Positions 1-5,380 of a stretch of 11,428 nt of DNA are shown piece by piece. The notes beneath the pieces are model-generated. The model was not told the origin of the DNA. It worked only from the letters and a program-made list of their open reading frames with translations, and searched no databases. The translations under genes were made by a program, and so were the position numbers. This DNA is from an uncultured Clostridiaceae bacterium. Its GTDB lineage: Bacteria > Bacillota > Clostridia > Lachnospirales > Lachnospiraceae. The DNA is taken from contig CAUCBQ010000062.1 in NCBI GenBank assembly GCA_958441075.1, positions 1 to 11,428 of the forward strand, written 5' to 3'. Every line of letters begins with the position of its first letter. Position 1 is the stretch's first letter.

Positions 1-19
1 ACGAGCTGTATAATTATCA

Positions 20-57
20 TTGGTATTTTGATTTAGTAGCATAATTCATTATACCAA
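20..57. repeat. Short inverted repeat, TTGGTAT / ATACCAA
   Basis: A perfect 7-bp inverted repeat (20-26 and 51-57) flanks a 24-bp AT-rich spacer, immediately before the terminator at 58-91. It could be a protein-binding site, the end of a small element, or chance in AT-rich DNA. No gene is visible in 1-57, which is probably the 3' end of an upstream transcription unit outside the window. Confidence 0.3.
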
Positions 58-91
58 AAAATCGCCCAGACCGTGAGGTCTGAGCGATTTT
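58..91. terminator. Rho-independent terminator, probably bidirectional
   Basis: A 15-bp stem has one C/A mismatch (66/83). Its core is CAGACC (67-72), loop GTGA (73-76) and GGTCTG (77-82), and it is bordered by AAAATCGC on the left and GCGATTTT on the right. The A-run on one side and T-run on the other give a U-tail whichever strand is transcribed. It most likely ends a gene to the left of the window and insulates the toxin-antitoxin operon from it. Confidence 0.85.
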
Positions 92-138
92 CTATTAGGG
101 GGGTTTTTTTACAGCCCCAATTTCCAGTCAAAAATCCG

Positions 139-167
139 TTGACAGTAGAAAAATAATAACATATAAT
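139..167 (+). promoter_or_regulatory. Consensus sigma-A promoter of the toxin-antitoxin operon
   Basis: The -35 box TTGACA (139-144) and the -10 box TATAAT (162-167) are both exact consensus, with the ideal 17-bp spacer. Transcription should start near 174, about 44 bp before the antitoxin ATG. Two TACGA direct repeats (173-177 and 185-189, 12 bp apart, about one helical turn) overlap the expected start. They are candidate operator half-sites for autorepression by the antitoxin or the complex, as is usual for this family. The promoter is seen directly; the operator role is inference. Confidence 0.85.
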
Positions 168-217
168 AAAAGTACGAAAAACCATACGATTTTTAATACA
201 GAAATGAGGTGCTGAAT

Positions 218-472
218 ATGTTAGCTGTAAAGAGTATGGATGTGAGAGATAATTTCAAGACCTTATGTGATAAAGTTTTCCAGGGCGAAATTCTCATTAT
301 ATCAAGACCTAAAAATGAAAATGTTGTGATGTTATCCGAGGCAGAATACAATGATATGATGAAAGCTAAGAGAAACGCTGACTATCTTGCTATGATAGAT
401 AAATCTATGGCTGAAGCTGAAGCAGGTGGTTTTATTGTAAAGACCATTGATGAATTGGAGAGCTATGAATAA
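218..472 (+). CDS. yefM: YefM/Phd-family antitoxin
   Basis: An 84-residue protein starts MLAVKSMDVRDNFKTLCDKV, the usual opening of Phd/YefM antitoxins: a beta strand, then a helix that forms the DNA-binding dimer. The middle (ILIISRPKNENVVMLSEAEYNDM) matches the family core in which the protein blocks its own promoter. The acidic C-terminal part, roughly residues 50-84, is the region that normally wraps the toxin. The ATG at 218 is preferred over a GTG at 209 because GAGGTG (206-211) lies six bases before it and overlaps the GTG. Its TAA shares one base with the toxin ATG (TAATG), so the two are translationally coupled. The partner is the YoeB toxin directly downstream, and the antitoxin should be degraded by proteases under stress. 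Length is typical. Confidence 0.92.
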   Translation: MLAVKSMDVRDNFKTLCDKVFQGEILIISRPKNENVVMLSEAEYNDMMKAKRNADYLAMIDKSMAEAEAGGFIVKTIDELESYE

Positions 473-732
473 TGAATATAGTATTTACACCTACGGCATG
501 GCAGCAGTACACAGAATGGCAGAGAGAAGATAAAAACATAGTCAAACGAATCAATGAGCTTATAAAAAGTATTGATCGTGATGGACTTCTTCAGGGAATT
601 GGAAAGCCTGAACCATTAAAACATAGAAAAGCATGGAGTCGCCGAATTACAGAAGAACATAGGTTAGTTTACAATTTTGACAGTAATCAAAACTTGATCG
701 TATATTCTTGCACAGGACACTATGAAAATTAG
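472..732 (+). CDS. yoeB: YoeB-family mRNA interferase toxin
   Basis: An 86-residue RelE/ParE-superfamily toxin, very close in layout to E. coli YoeB, a ribosome-dependent endoribonuclease that cleaves mRNA in the A site and halts translation. Hallmarks are visible: KIVKRINELI-like helix (residues 22-31), GKPEPLKH (44-51) with the general base Glu47, the WSRRITEEHRLVY block (55-67) with Arg64, and the C-terminal GHYEN with His83 and Tyr84. All catalytic positions known from YoeB are present, so the toxin looks intact. The start ATG overlaps the antitoxin stop by one base, which keeps antitoxin made first and in excess. No Shine-Dalgarno of its own is needed. A terminator follows directly. AT-rich composition unlike the genes from 2347 onward points to transfer. 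Confidence 0.95.
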   Translation: MNIVFTPTAWQQYTEWQREDKNIVKRINELIKSIDRDGLLQGIGKPEPLKHRKAWSRRITEEHRLVYNFDSNQNLIVYSCTGHYEN

Positions 733-755
733 CACCAGAAATATGGTGTTTTTTT
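733..755 (+). terminator. Rho-independent terminator of the toxin-antitoxin operon
   Basis: CACCA (733-737) and TGGTG (744-748) form a 5-bp stem around a 6-base loop, followed by seven Ts (749-755). It begins at the base after the toxin stop codon. The stem is short but the T-run is strong. Confidence 0.75.
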
Positions 756-807
756 CTTACACAAAAATCAAATAGTTTCGGAGAATATTATATCCGGGCA
801 TAAAAAG

Positions 808-822
808 TGGTATTATCTACCA
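808..822. repeat. Small inverted repeat, TGGTA / TACCA
   Basis: A perfect 5-bp inverted repeat around TTATC lies in the AT-rich gap between the toxin gene and the pseudogene. It could be an operator for the broken downstream gene, but it is short enough to be chance. Nothing else recognisable is seen in 756-887. Confidence 0.2.
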
Positions 823-887
823 AGAAAACAAAAAATAGAATGATTTTTAGAAAATTTATTATTGTCAATGTAAAGGAGATTGAGGCA

Positions 888-1200
888 ATGAATAGGGAAA
901 TTGATACAAAAAAATTATCAGTTGGTATGACCGTAAAAAATTATAAGGCACTATGTGAACTACTGTCGTAAGATGTAAAAACAAGAAATTCAAAAAAGCT
1001 CAGAACAGACTTCAAATGTTATTTTGATTGGAAAAAATCAGGACATCAATTTATTATTACTGATATATGATACCCCATTATCAAAGGATGACAAACGGAA
1101 AGAAGGTAATAACTCAATTTATATTCCATATATTGAAAAAATTTTACTAATGTATCTAAAGAGTCGGGGAAATACAGATACACTTACGAAAAAAGGATGA
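888..1200 (+). pseudogene. Broken gene, small Firmicutes accessory protein (unnamed family)
   Basis: A good ribosome binding site (AAAGGAG, 872-878) precedes ATG 888. The frame reads MNREIDTKKLSVGMTVKNYK and on through CELLS, then hits TAA at 969-971. The same frame continues past it with DVKTRNSKKLRTDF, YFDWKKSGHQFIITDI, until TGA at 1068-1070. From about 1063 a second frame carries on with IYDTPLSKDDKRKEGNNSIY, IPYIEKILLMYLKSRG, to TGA at 1198-1200. The join implies a 2-bp deletion or 1-bp insertion. Together these pieces form one coherent protein, about 100 residues, resembling from memory the N-terminus of an unnamed Firmicutes family (KNYKxLCExL; FIIxEIYDxPL) often found near phage or plasmid genes. 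The family is longer, so the 3' part is probably lost as well. A further short frame (1181-1237) ends VYHNWDE and cannot be assigned. Confidence 0.72.
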
Positions 1201-1263
1201 TGACGTTCAGGCCGTTTACCACAACTGGGATGAATAAGCAGGATACATAAAATGAAAAGCTAT

Positions 1264-1301
1264 AAGGGCTGCGCACCGATTTGAGTGCTGCAGCCCTTTT
1301 T
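1264..1301. terminator. Strong hairpin terminator between convergent units
   Basis: AAGGGCTGC (1264-1272) pairs perfectly with GCAGCCCTT (1290-1298). Inside it, GCAC (1273-1276) pairs with GTGC (1285-1288), with one bulged T and an 8-base loop. On the plus strand the stem runs into TTTTT (1297-1301), a good terminator for anything coming from the pseudogene. On the minus strand it lies eight bases past the stop of the DUF4397 gene and is followed by a poorer T-tract, so it probably serves that gene too. The stretch 1201-1263 otherwise shows nothing recognisable. Confidence 0.85.
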
Positions 1302-1306
1302 ATCTG

Positions 1307-2212
1307 TCAGTTCGATACAATCATAGCCCGCAGCCCTTCGGTAGCGGTAGGGGCATTGAAAAGATAAAGAGTATAGGAAACATTGGCATCCAGTGTAGCG
1401 GAAGCGGCTGCTATGGCGTTTCCGGGGAAGGAACCGGTACGGGAGATATAGATCTGGTACCAGTTGGGATAAATTGTGGTATAGGAGGTTACATTTTTAT
1501 AAGTCACATTGGTAAAAGGCGTATAGGAGCCGCTGCTGTTTTCCAGGGTTACATCAAATGGCCCAAGATTAAGAGACAGGTTGCAGGTTCTAAGACAGGA
1601 GGAACCGGATGAGGAGCTGCAGGAGGCATCGGAGATTTCCATGAGATCCAGGCCGGAGGCAGTGTTGATGATGGCAACAGTCATAGAGGCTCCGGGGCGG
1701 ATGGAAATGGATTTCTGGATATAAACATATCCATTGGCACCGGAAATAGTCATGGTGCGTCGTCCGGAGGCAGCCTGAACATAGCTGGTGATATCACCGT
1801 TTCCCAGTTGTCCCGCAATCATCCATCCACCTAAAGCCACATTAAAGGGCTGGTATCCGGAGGAGGCATTGAGAACCCGTACCCGTCCGAAATTACCGGA
1901 GGCAGTGCAGTTGTAGCAGGGGAAGCTGATACCGGGAATTACGGTAATTGATGAGCCGATACCGGGGAAAATGGGACGGAATACAGGCGGATGAAAATGG
2001 GGGTGGAAATGTCCGTTGCTGTTCCAGCCCGGATCGTCAAAGACAGGTCCCCCTTCTCCGGGATTTGGAAGGGGGACTGTTGGCTCTGAGCCGTCAAAGA
2101 CAGGACCTCCCTCCCCGATATTTGGCAGAGGCGTTACAGGTGTATTTTCCTGACGGGTTTCAGCAGCGCTTACTAAGGTGTCAGGGTATGGGTAAAAGGG
2201 ATGGTTGTTCAT
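1307..2212 (-). CDS. Tandem DUF4397-like repeat protein, possible spore-surface protein
   Basis: A 301-residue protein with ATG at 2212 and GGGAGGT (2217-2223) ahead of it. Residues 1-25 are polar, with no signal peptide or membrane segment. Residues 29-59 carry PLPNxGEGGPVFD twice. Residues 68-76 are His-rich (HFHPHFHPP), followed by a Pro/Phe-rich linker. Two beta-rich domains follow, about 108-197 (VRVLNASSGYQPFNVAL opening) and about 211-301. They align with each other: DITSYVQAASGRRTMTIS against NVTSYTTIYPNWYQIYIS. The pattern fits DUF4397, a beta-sandwich family mostly found in surface proteins. Five cysteines (99, 102, 198, 206, 210) flank the domains and could cross-link. A mother-cell type promoter lies upstream, and the divergent neighbour is yqfC. 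Spore coat or exosporium is a reasonable guess; unusual non-classical export is the alternative. Function is unproven. Confidence 0.85.
   Translation of the reverse strand: MNNHPFYPYPDTLVSAAETRQENTPVTPLPNIGEGGPVFDGSEPTVPLPNPGEGGPVFDDPGWNSNGHFHPHFHPPVFRPIFPGIGSSITVIPGISFPCYNCTASGNFGRVRVLNASSGYQPFNVALGGWMIAGQLGNGDITSYVQAASGRRTMTISGANGYVYIQKSISIRPGASMTVAIINTASGLDLMEISDASCSSSSGSSCLRTCNLSLNLGPFDVTLENSSGSYTPFTNVTYKNVTSYTTIYPNWYQIYISRTGSFPGNAIAAASATLDANVSYTLYLFNAPTATEGLRAMIVSN
2036..2128 (-). repeat. Tandem 57-bp coding repeat (PLPNxGEGGPVFD)
   Basis: Within the DUF4397 gene, residues 29-40 (2128-2093) and 48-59 (2071-2036) encode LPNIGEGGPVFD and LPNPGEGGPVFD, offset by exactly 19 codons. The DNA copies are similar but not identical, so this is an older duplication under selection at the protein level. 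The copies sit in the low-complexity N-terminal arm, where repeat number could vary between strains. Confidence 0.85.
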
Positions 2213-2240
2213 AGATACCTCCCGGTTAATATTTCATTAC

Positions 2241-2267
2241 AGTGTATGCGGTGATCCCGTCTGGTGT
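2241..2267 (-). promoter_or_regulatory. Candidate sigma-K/sigma-E promoter of the DUF4397 gene
   Basis: On the minus strand CATACACT (2248-2241) is an exact match to the -10 box used by the mother-cell sigma factors E and K. Sixteen bases upstream is ACA within GCACACC (2269-2263), which fits the short AC-type -35 of sigma-K. The same site is only a poor match to the GNATATT-like -35 of sigma-E. Transcription would start near 2234, giving a leader of about 20 bases that contains the GGGAGGT ribosome binding site. A weak sigma-A reading (TTTGCA as -35) is possible but lacks a good -10. Confidence 0.5.
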
Positions 2268-2284
2268 GCAAAGAACTGCCGGAG

Positions 2285-2313
2285 GTATTTTCAGATGCGG
2301 GAAGCCATATACT
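2285..2313 (+). promoter_or_regulatory. Candidate sigma-E promoter of yqfC-yqfD
   Basis: GTATTTT (2285-2291), a 14-bp spacer and CATATACT (2306-2313) match the sigma-E pattern (GNATATT, 14 bp, CATACANT) with one mismatch in each box. The -10 lies 33 bp before the yqfC ATG, the right place for a start near 2320. In Bacillus subtilis yqfC-yqfD is under sigma-E control, which supports the reading. The promoter also argues against the GTG at 2242 as the yqfC start, because that codon would lie upstream of the transcript. Confidence 0.6.
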
Positions 2314-2346
2314 GTTACAGTGAAAGAAACAGGGGGAGGGCGGACC

Positions 2347-2622
2347 ATGAATGAAAAAAAGAAGCGCATGGCGGCAGCTGCTCTGGGGCTTCCGGGGGAT
2401 GTGGTTTTGGGAGATGTACTGGTTCGTTTTACCGGTTTTCATGAGGTCTGTATTGAGAATTACAGAAGTATCCTTATGTACACAGATACTATGGTGCGAA
2501 TTCAGGCAAAAAACTGCCGTCTGACTCTTCACGGTCAGGAGCTGGGAATTCAGTATTATAATCAGGATGTCATGGGGATCTGTGGACGGATTAAATCTCT
2601 GGAATTTGAACCGCTCCTGTAG
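2347..2622 (+). CDS. yqfC: YqfC, YabP/YqfC-family sporulation protein
   Basis: A 91-residue protein of the YabP/YqfC family, close to the roughly 93 residues of Bacillus YqfC. It is all-beta, with no signal peptide or membrane segment. The typical features are a basic start (MNEKKKRMAAAALGLPGDVV), the LPGDVVLGDVLVRFTG strand pair (residues 15-30), and HEVCIENYRSILMYTDTMVR (32-51), which corresponds to the IENHRGLLVFSD region of Bacillus YqfC. The family acts in the mother cell during sporulation, but its exact biochemical role is unknown. ATG 2347 is chosen because AGGGGGAGGG (2331-2340) sits six bases before it; the frame stays open further upstream to a GTG that has no support. It is followed by yqfD after 28 bp, and the two are presumably co-transcribed from the sigma-E type promoter just upstream. 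Confidence 0.9.
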   Translation: MNEKKKRMAAAALGLPGDVVLGDVLVRFTGFHEVCIENYRSILMYTDTMVRIQAKNCRLTLHGQELGIQYYNQDVMGICGRIKSLEFEPLL

Positions 2623-2634
2623 GGAAATATATAT

Positions 2635-2643
2635 AAAGGAGGG
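2635..2643 (+). promoter_or_regulatory. Ribosome binding site that sets the yqfD TTG start
   Basis: AAAGGAGGG (2635-2643) is a near-perfect anti-Shine-Dalgarno match ending seven bases before TTG 2651. No in-frame ATG is near; the closest lies upstream inside yqfC at 2567 and has no comparable site. This decides the start of yqfD as TTG. Confidence 0.85.
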
Positions 2644-2650
2644 AGAGCCT

Positions 2651-3874
2651 TTGATTTTCTGGTTGTTTCGCAGCATAAGGGGATATGTACGGATCTGCTT
2701 AAAGGGCGGCTCTCCGGAGCGTTTTCTGAATCTTTGCAGCGTGAGAGGACTTAAAATCTGGAAAATCACCTGCCGGGACAAGGGAGAATACGAAGCATAT
2801 ATGACCGTGACGGACGTCAGGCGGGTGAAGCCTCTTGTGAGGAAATCCGGTGTCCGTTTGAGGATCACAGGGCGCTTCGGCCTTCCTTTTTTTGTTTTCA
2901 GAAACAGGAAGCGCTGGTATTACGCGGCTGGACTGTGGACGTTTTTTTTGCTGCTTTATACCATGACTCTTTTTATCTGGGATATCAAATTTGAAGGGAA
3001 TTACAGATATACAGAGGATAATCTGCGAATCAGTCTTGAAAAAATGGATCTGCGCTGCGGCATTTTAAAGAAAAGGGTAAACTGCGAAGAACTGGAAGCC
3101 TTTTTGCGGACGGATCTTCCGGAAATTACCTGGGTATCAGCCAGTGTGACAGGTACCCGCCTTGTGGTGCGGATTCGGGAAAATCAGGTTTTATCATCTG
3201 TGCCCCAAATAGATGAAACGCCATGCGATCTGGCAGCAGAAACATCCGGGGTGATTCGGTCTATGGTAGTCAGAAGCGGAATTGCCCAGGTATCTGTGGG
3301 GGATACGGTAGAAGAGGGACAGATTTTGGTCAGCGGCCGGATTCCGGTTATAGGGGATAACGGGGAGGAAATAACATCCCATTTTGTCCGGGCAGACGCA
3401 GATATAGAGGCGGAAACAGTAGTGGAGTATGAAAAAGAGATTCCGTTTTCACGAAATGTGCGTATTCCTACAGGACAGACGAGGAAAGGTCTTTATGTAA
3501 AGGCAGGCCCATGGTCTGCGGCAGTGCTTTTGCCTGCTTTCGGAAAGAAGGAGGAATGGGATTATTCCATGGAGGAGCATCAGGCAGTGCTGTTTTCAGA
3601 TTATTGCCTTCCGCTTTATCTGGGATTTATAGAGGGAAATCGGATGGTTTCCTATGAAAAAGCCTATACGAAACAGGAATTGTCTGTTCTGGCTGAACGG
3701 GAAGAAAAGAAGGAAGCGGAAAAATTAGAGGAAAAAGGGGTACAAATTCTTGAAAATAATGATAGAATAGAGAAGAGTGTATCCGGATACCGGATTAAAG
3801 GACGGATGGTGGCTATAGGACCCGTTGGTAAGCGTCAGCCGGTGAAGGAAATGCTCAAAGATTCAGAGGAGTGA
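2651..3874 (+). CDS. yqfD: YqfD, sporulation membrane protein
   Basis: With the TTG start the protein is 407 residues (MIFWLFRSIRGYVRICLKGG), matching the usual length of about 400 for YqfD. A cytoplasmic N-terminal domain (1-85) is followed by one membrane helix (about 89-110, WYYAAGLWTF to LFIW). A POTRA-like segment (about 112-180, beginning IKFEGNYRYTEDNLRISLEK) would lie outside the membrane. A hairpin reminiscent of lipoyl/biotinyl folds follows (GVIRSMVVRSGIAQVSVGDT), and an E/K-rich helix near the end (about 340-363) looks like a coiled coil. YqfD is conserved in endospore formers and made with YqfC in the mother cell; its molecular role is not established. It sits between yqfC and phoH, with only seven bases to phoH, so transcription probably continues into the RNA-metabolism genes. 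Confidence 0.92.
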   Translation: MIFWLFRSIRGYVRICLKGGSPERFLNLCSVRGLKIWKITCRDKGEYEAYMTVTDVRRVKPLVRKSGVRLRITGRFGLPFFVFRNRKRWYYAAGLWTFFLLLYTMTLFIWDIKFEGNYRYTEDNLRISLEKMDLRCGILKKRVNCEELEAFLRTDLPEITWVSASVTGTRLVVRIRENQVLSSVPQIDETPCDLAAETSGVIRSMVVRSGIAQVSVGDTVEEGQILVSGRIPVIGDNGEEITSHFVRADADIEAETVVEYEKEIPFSRNVRIPTGQTRKGLYVKAGPWSAAVLLPAFGKKEEWDYSMEEHQAVLFSDYCLPLYLGFIEGNRMVSYEKAYTKQELSVLAEREEKKEAEKLEEKGVQILENNDRIEKSVSGYRIKGRMVAIGPVGKRQPVKEMLKDSEE

Positions 3875-3881
3875 AAACCGA

Positions 3882-4877
3882 ATGAGTGTAATTGAAACCA
3901 TGATCGATATTCCCGCAGAGCATGAGAAGAATGTCTGCGGTCAGTTCGATGCTTACTTAAAGAAAATAGAGCGTACCCTTCATGTGACGATGATCGCAAG
4001 GGACGGCGAAATCAAGATTATCGGGCCGGAAAAGGCCGTATCCCGGGCAAAGAGCGTATTTAACAATCTGATTCAGCTTTCCATGCGTCAGAATGCTATT
4101 ACAGAGCAGAATGTGGATTATGCCCTGTCATTGTCCTTTACAGAGGAAGACGGGCAGATTTTGGAGATAGATAAAGACATTATCTGCCGGACGATTACGG
4201 GAAAGCCGGTAAAGCCAAAAACTCTGGGACAGAAGCATTATGTAGACGCCATACGGAAAAAGATGATTGTCTTTGGAATCGGACCTGCGGGAACAGGAAA
4301 AACTTATCTTGCAATGGCAATGGCGATTCAGGCATTTAAAAACGGCGAGGTAGGACGGATTATTCTTACCCGTCCGGCAATTGAGGCGGGAGAAAAGCTG
4401 GGCTTTCTGCCGGGAGATCTACAGAGCAAGATTGATCCCTATCTGCGTCCGCTCTATGATGCCCTGTATCAGATTATGGGGGCCGAAAGCTATCTGCATA
4501 ATTCAGAAAAAGGGCTGATCGAGGTAGCACCTTTAGCCTATATGAGAGGACGTACTTTGGATAATGCATATATTATTCTGGATGAAGCCCAGAATACCAC
4601 CCCGGCTCAGATGAAGATGTTCCTTACCCGTATCGGTTTTGGTTCCAAGGTTATTATCACAGGTGATCAGACTCAGAAGGATCTGCCTTCGGGAGCAGTA
4701 TCGGGCCTTGATACAGCCTTAAAGGTTTTAAAACGTATTGACGATATCGGCTTTTGCTATCTTACCAGTTCGGATGTGGTACGCCATCCGCTGGTTCAGA
4801 AAATTGTACAGGCGTATGACGACTATGAGAAGAAAACGGAGCCGAAAAAACGGATTCCGAGAGATAAAGGCAGGTAA
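3882..4877 (+). CDS. phoH: PhoH-like ATPase (PhoH/YbeZ family)
   Basis: A 331-residue cytoplasmic P-loop ATPase of the PhoH/YbeZ group. Residues 1-75 form the KH-like RNA-binding N-terminus (IPAEHEKNVCGQFDAYLKKI, then IIGPEKAVSRAKSVF). Walker A is GPAGTGKT (134-141), followed by LTRPAIEAGEKLGFLPGDL (162-180). Walker B is IILDEAQN (231-238), ITGDQTQKDLP lies at 259-269, and SSDVVRHPLVQ (296-306) contains the likely arginine finger. The length is normal and every motif is intact. Members are thought to act in rRNA maturation or quality control together with YbeY, whose gene follows after five bases. The start ATG has AGAGGAG (3865-3871) directly before the yqfD stop codon. In Bacillus an HD-domain phosphodiesterase gene separates phoH and ybeY; here it is absent. 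Confidence 0.95.
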   Translation: MSVIETMIDIPAEHEKNVCGQFDAYLKKIERTLHVTMIARDGEIKIIGPEKAVSRAKSVFNNLIQLSMRQNAITEQNVDYALSLSFTEEDGQILEIDKDIICRTITGKPVKPKTLGQKHYVDAIRKKMIVFGIGPAGTGKTYLAMAMAIQAFKNGEVGRIILTRPAIEAGEKLGFLPGDLQSKIDPYLRPLYDALYQIMGAESYLHNSEKGLIEVAPLAYMRGRTLDNAYIILDEAQNTTPAQMKMFLTRIGFGSKVIITGDQTQKDLPSGAVSGLDTALKVLKRIDDIGFCYLTSSDVVRHPLVQKIVQAYDDYEKKTEPKKRIPRDKGR

Positions 4878-4882
4878 ATGAT

Positions 4883-5380
4883 ATGACCATTTCCATTGAA
4901 TATGAGGCAGAAAAAAAGCTGGAACTCCCTTATGAAACGATTATCAGAGATGTGGTGGAAGCATCTTTGGACTATGAGAAGTGCCCTTATGAGGCGGAGG
5001 TAAATGTGATCCTTACGGACAATGAAGCCATTCGGGAGATCAACCGGGATCACAGGCAGATTGATTCCGCCACAGATGTGCTGTCTTTTCCTCTGGTAGA
5101 TTATGAGACTCCCTCTGACTTTGATCATGTGGAGGATTTTGTGGAGGATTATTTTAATCCGGAAACAGGGGAGCTGATGCTGGGAGATATTGTGATTTCT
5201 GTAGACAAGGTAGAAGAGCAGGCTGAAAAGTACGGTCATTCCCAGACCAGGGAACTGGCATTTTTAGTGGCACACAGTATGCTTCACCTCTGCGGTTACG
5301 ATCACATGGAGGAGGAGGAGCGTCTGGTAATGGAGGAGCGTCAGAGAGCGATTCTGGAAACAAGGGGGTATACCCGCTGA
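4883..5380 (+). CDS. ybeY: YbeY, rRNA maturation endoribonuclease
   Basis: A 165-residue YbeY-family metal-dependent RNase, needed for 16S rRNA 3'-end maturation and 70S quality control. The signature HSMLHLCGYDH is at residues 131-141; His131, His135 and His141 bind the zinc. Conserved INRDHRQIDSATDVLSFPL (53-71) precedes it, and GELMLGDIVISVDKV is at 96-110. Between them residues 72-95 form an acidic insert (YETPSDFDHVEDFVEDYFNP), longer than in E. coli YbeY and, I believe, usual in Lachnospiraceae. The start is five bases after the phoH stop with a modest AAAGGCAGG site (4866-4874), so coupling to phoH is likely. The stop overlaps the next gene by one base (TGATG). Confidence 0.95.
   Translation: MTISIEYEAEKKLELPYETIIRDVVEASLDYEKCPYEAEVNVILTDNEAIREINRDHRQIDSATDVLSFPLVDYETPSDFDHVEDFVEDYFNPETGELMLGDIVISVDKVEEQAEKYGHSQTRELAFLVAHSMLHLCGYDHMEEEERLVMEERQRAILETRGYTR

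Noticed and set aside
98..114. G-run followed by T-run and CCCC (98-117), looking like a second hairpin
   Set aside because: Only about four G-C pairs around a loop of more than ten bases, and the T-run lies in the loop rather than after the stem.
1307..2212. DUF4397 gene as a classically secreted adhesin
   Set aside because: There is no N-terminal hydrophobic segment, no lipobox and no C-terminal sorting signal. The first 25 residues are polar and proline-containing.
1948..2214. Open frame on the plus strand across the 5' half of the DUF4397 gene
   Set aside because: It is an antisense shadow: Arg/Gln-rich with no recognisable domain, whereas the minus-strand frame gives two aligned beta domains and has a proper ribosome binding site.
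2209..2868. 219-codon minus-strand open frame opposite yqfC and the start of yqfD
   Set aside because: It covers two well-supported sporulation genes on the other strand. Its protein has no coherent domain, and its start has no ribosome binding site.
5366..5375. Palindrome GGGTATACCC just before the DUF3048 start
   Set aside because: It has only three G-C pairs with a four-base loop and lies at the coding end of ybeY. It is too small to call a regulatory hairpin.
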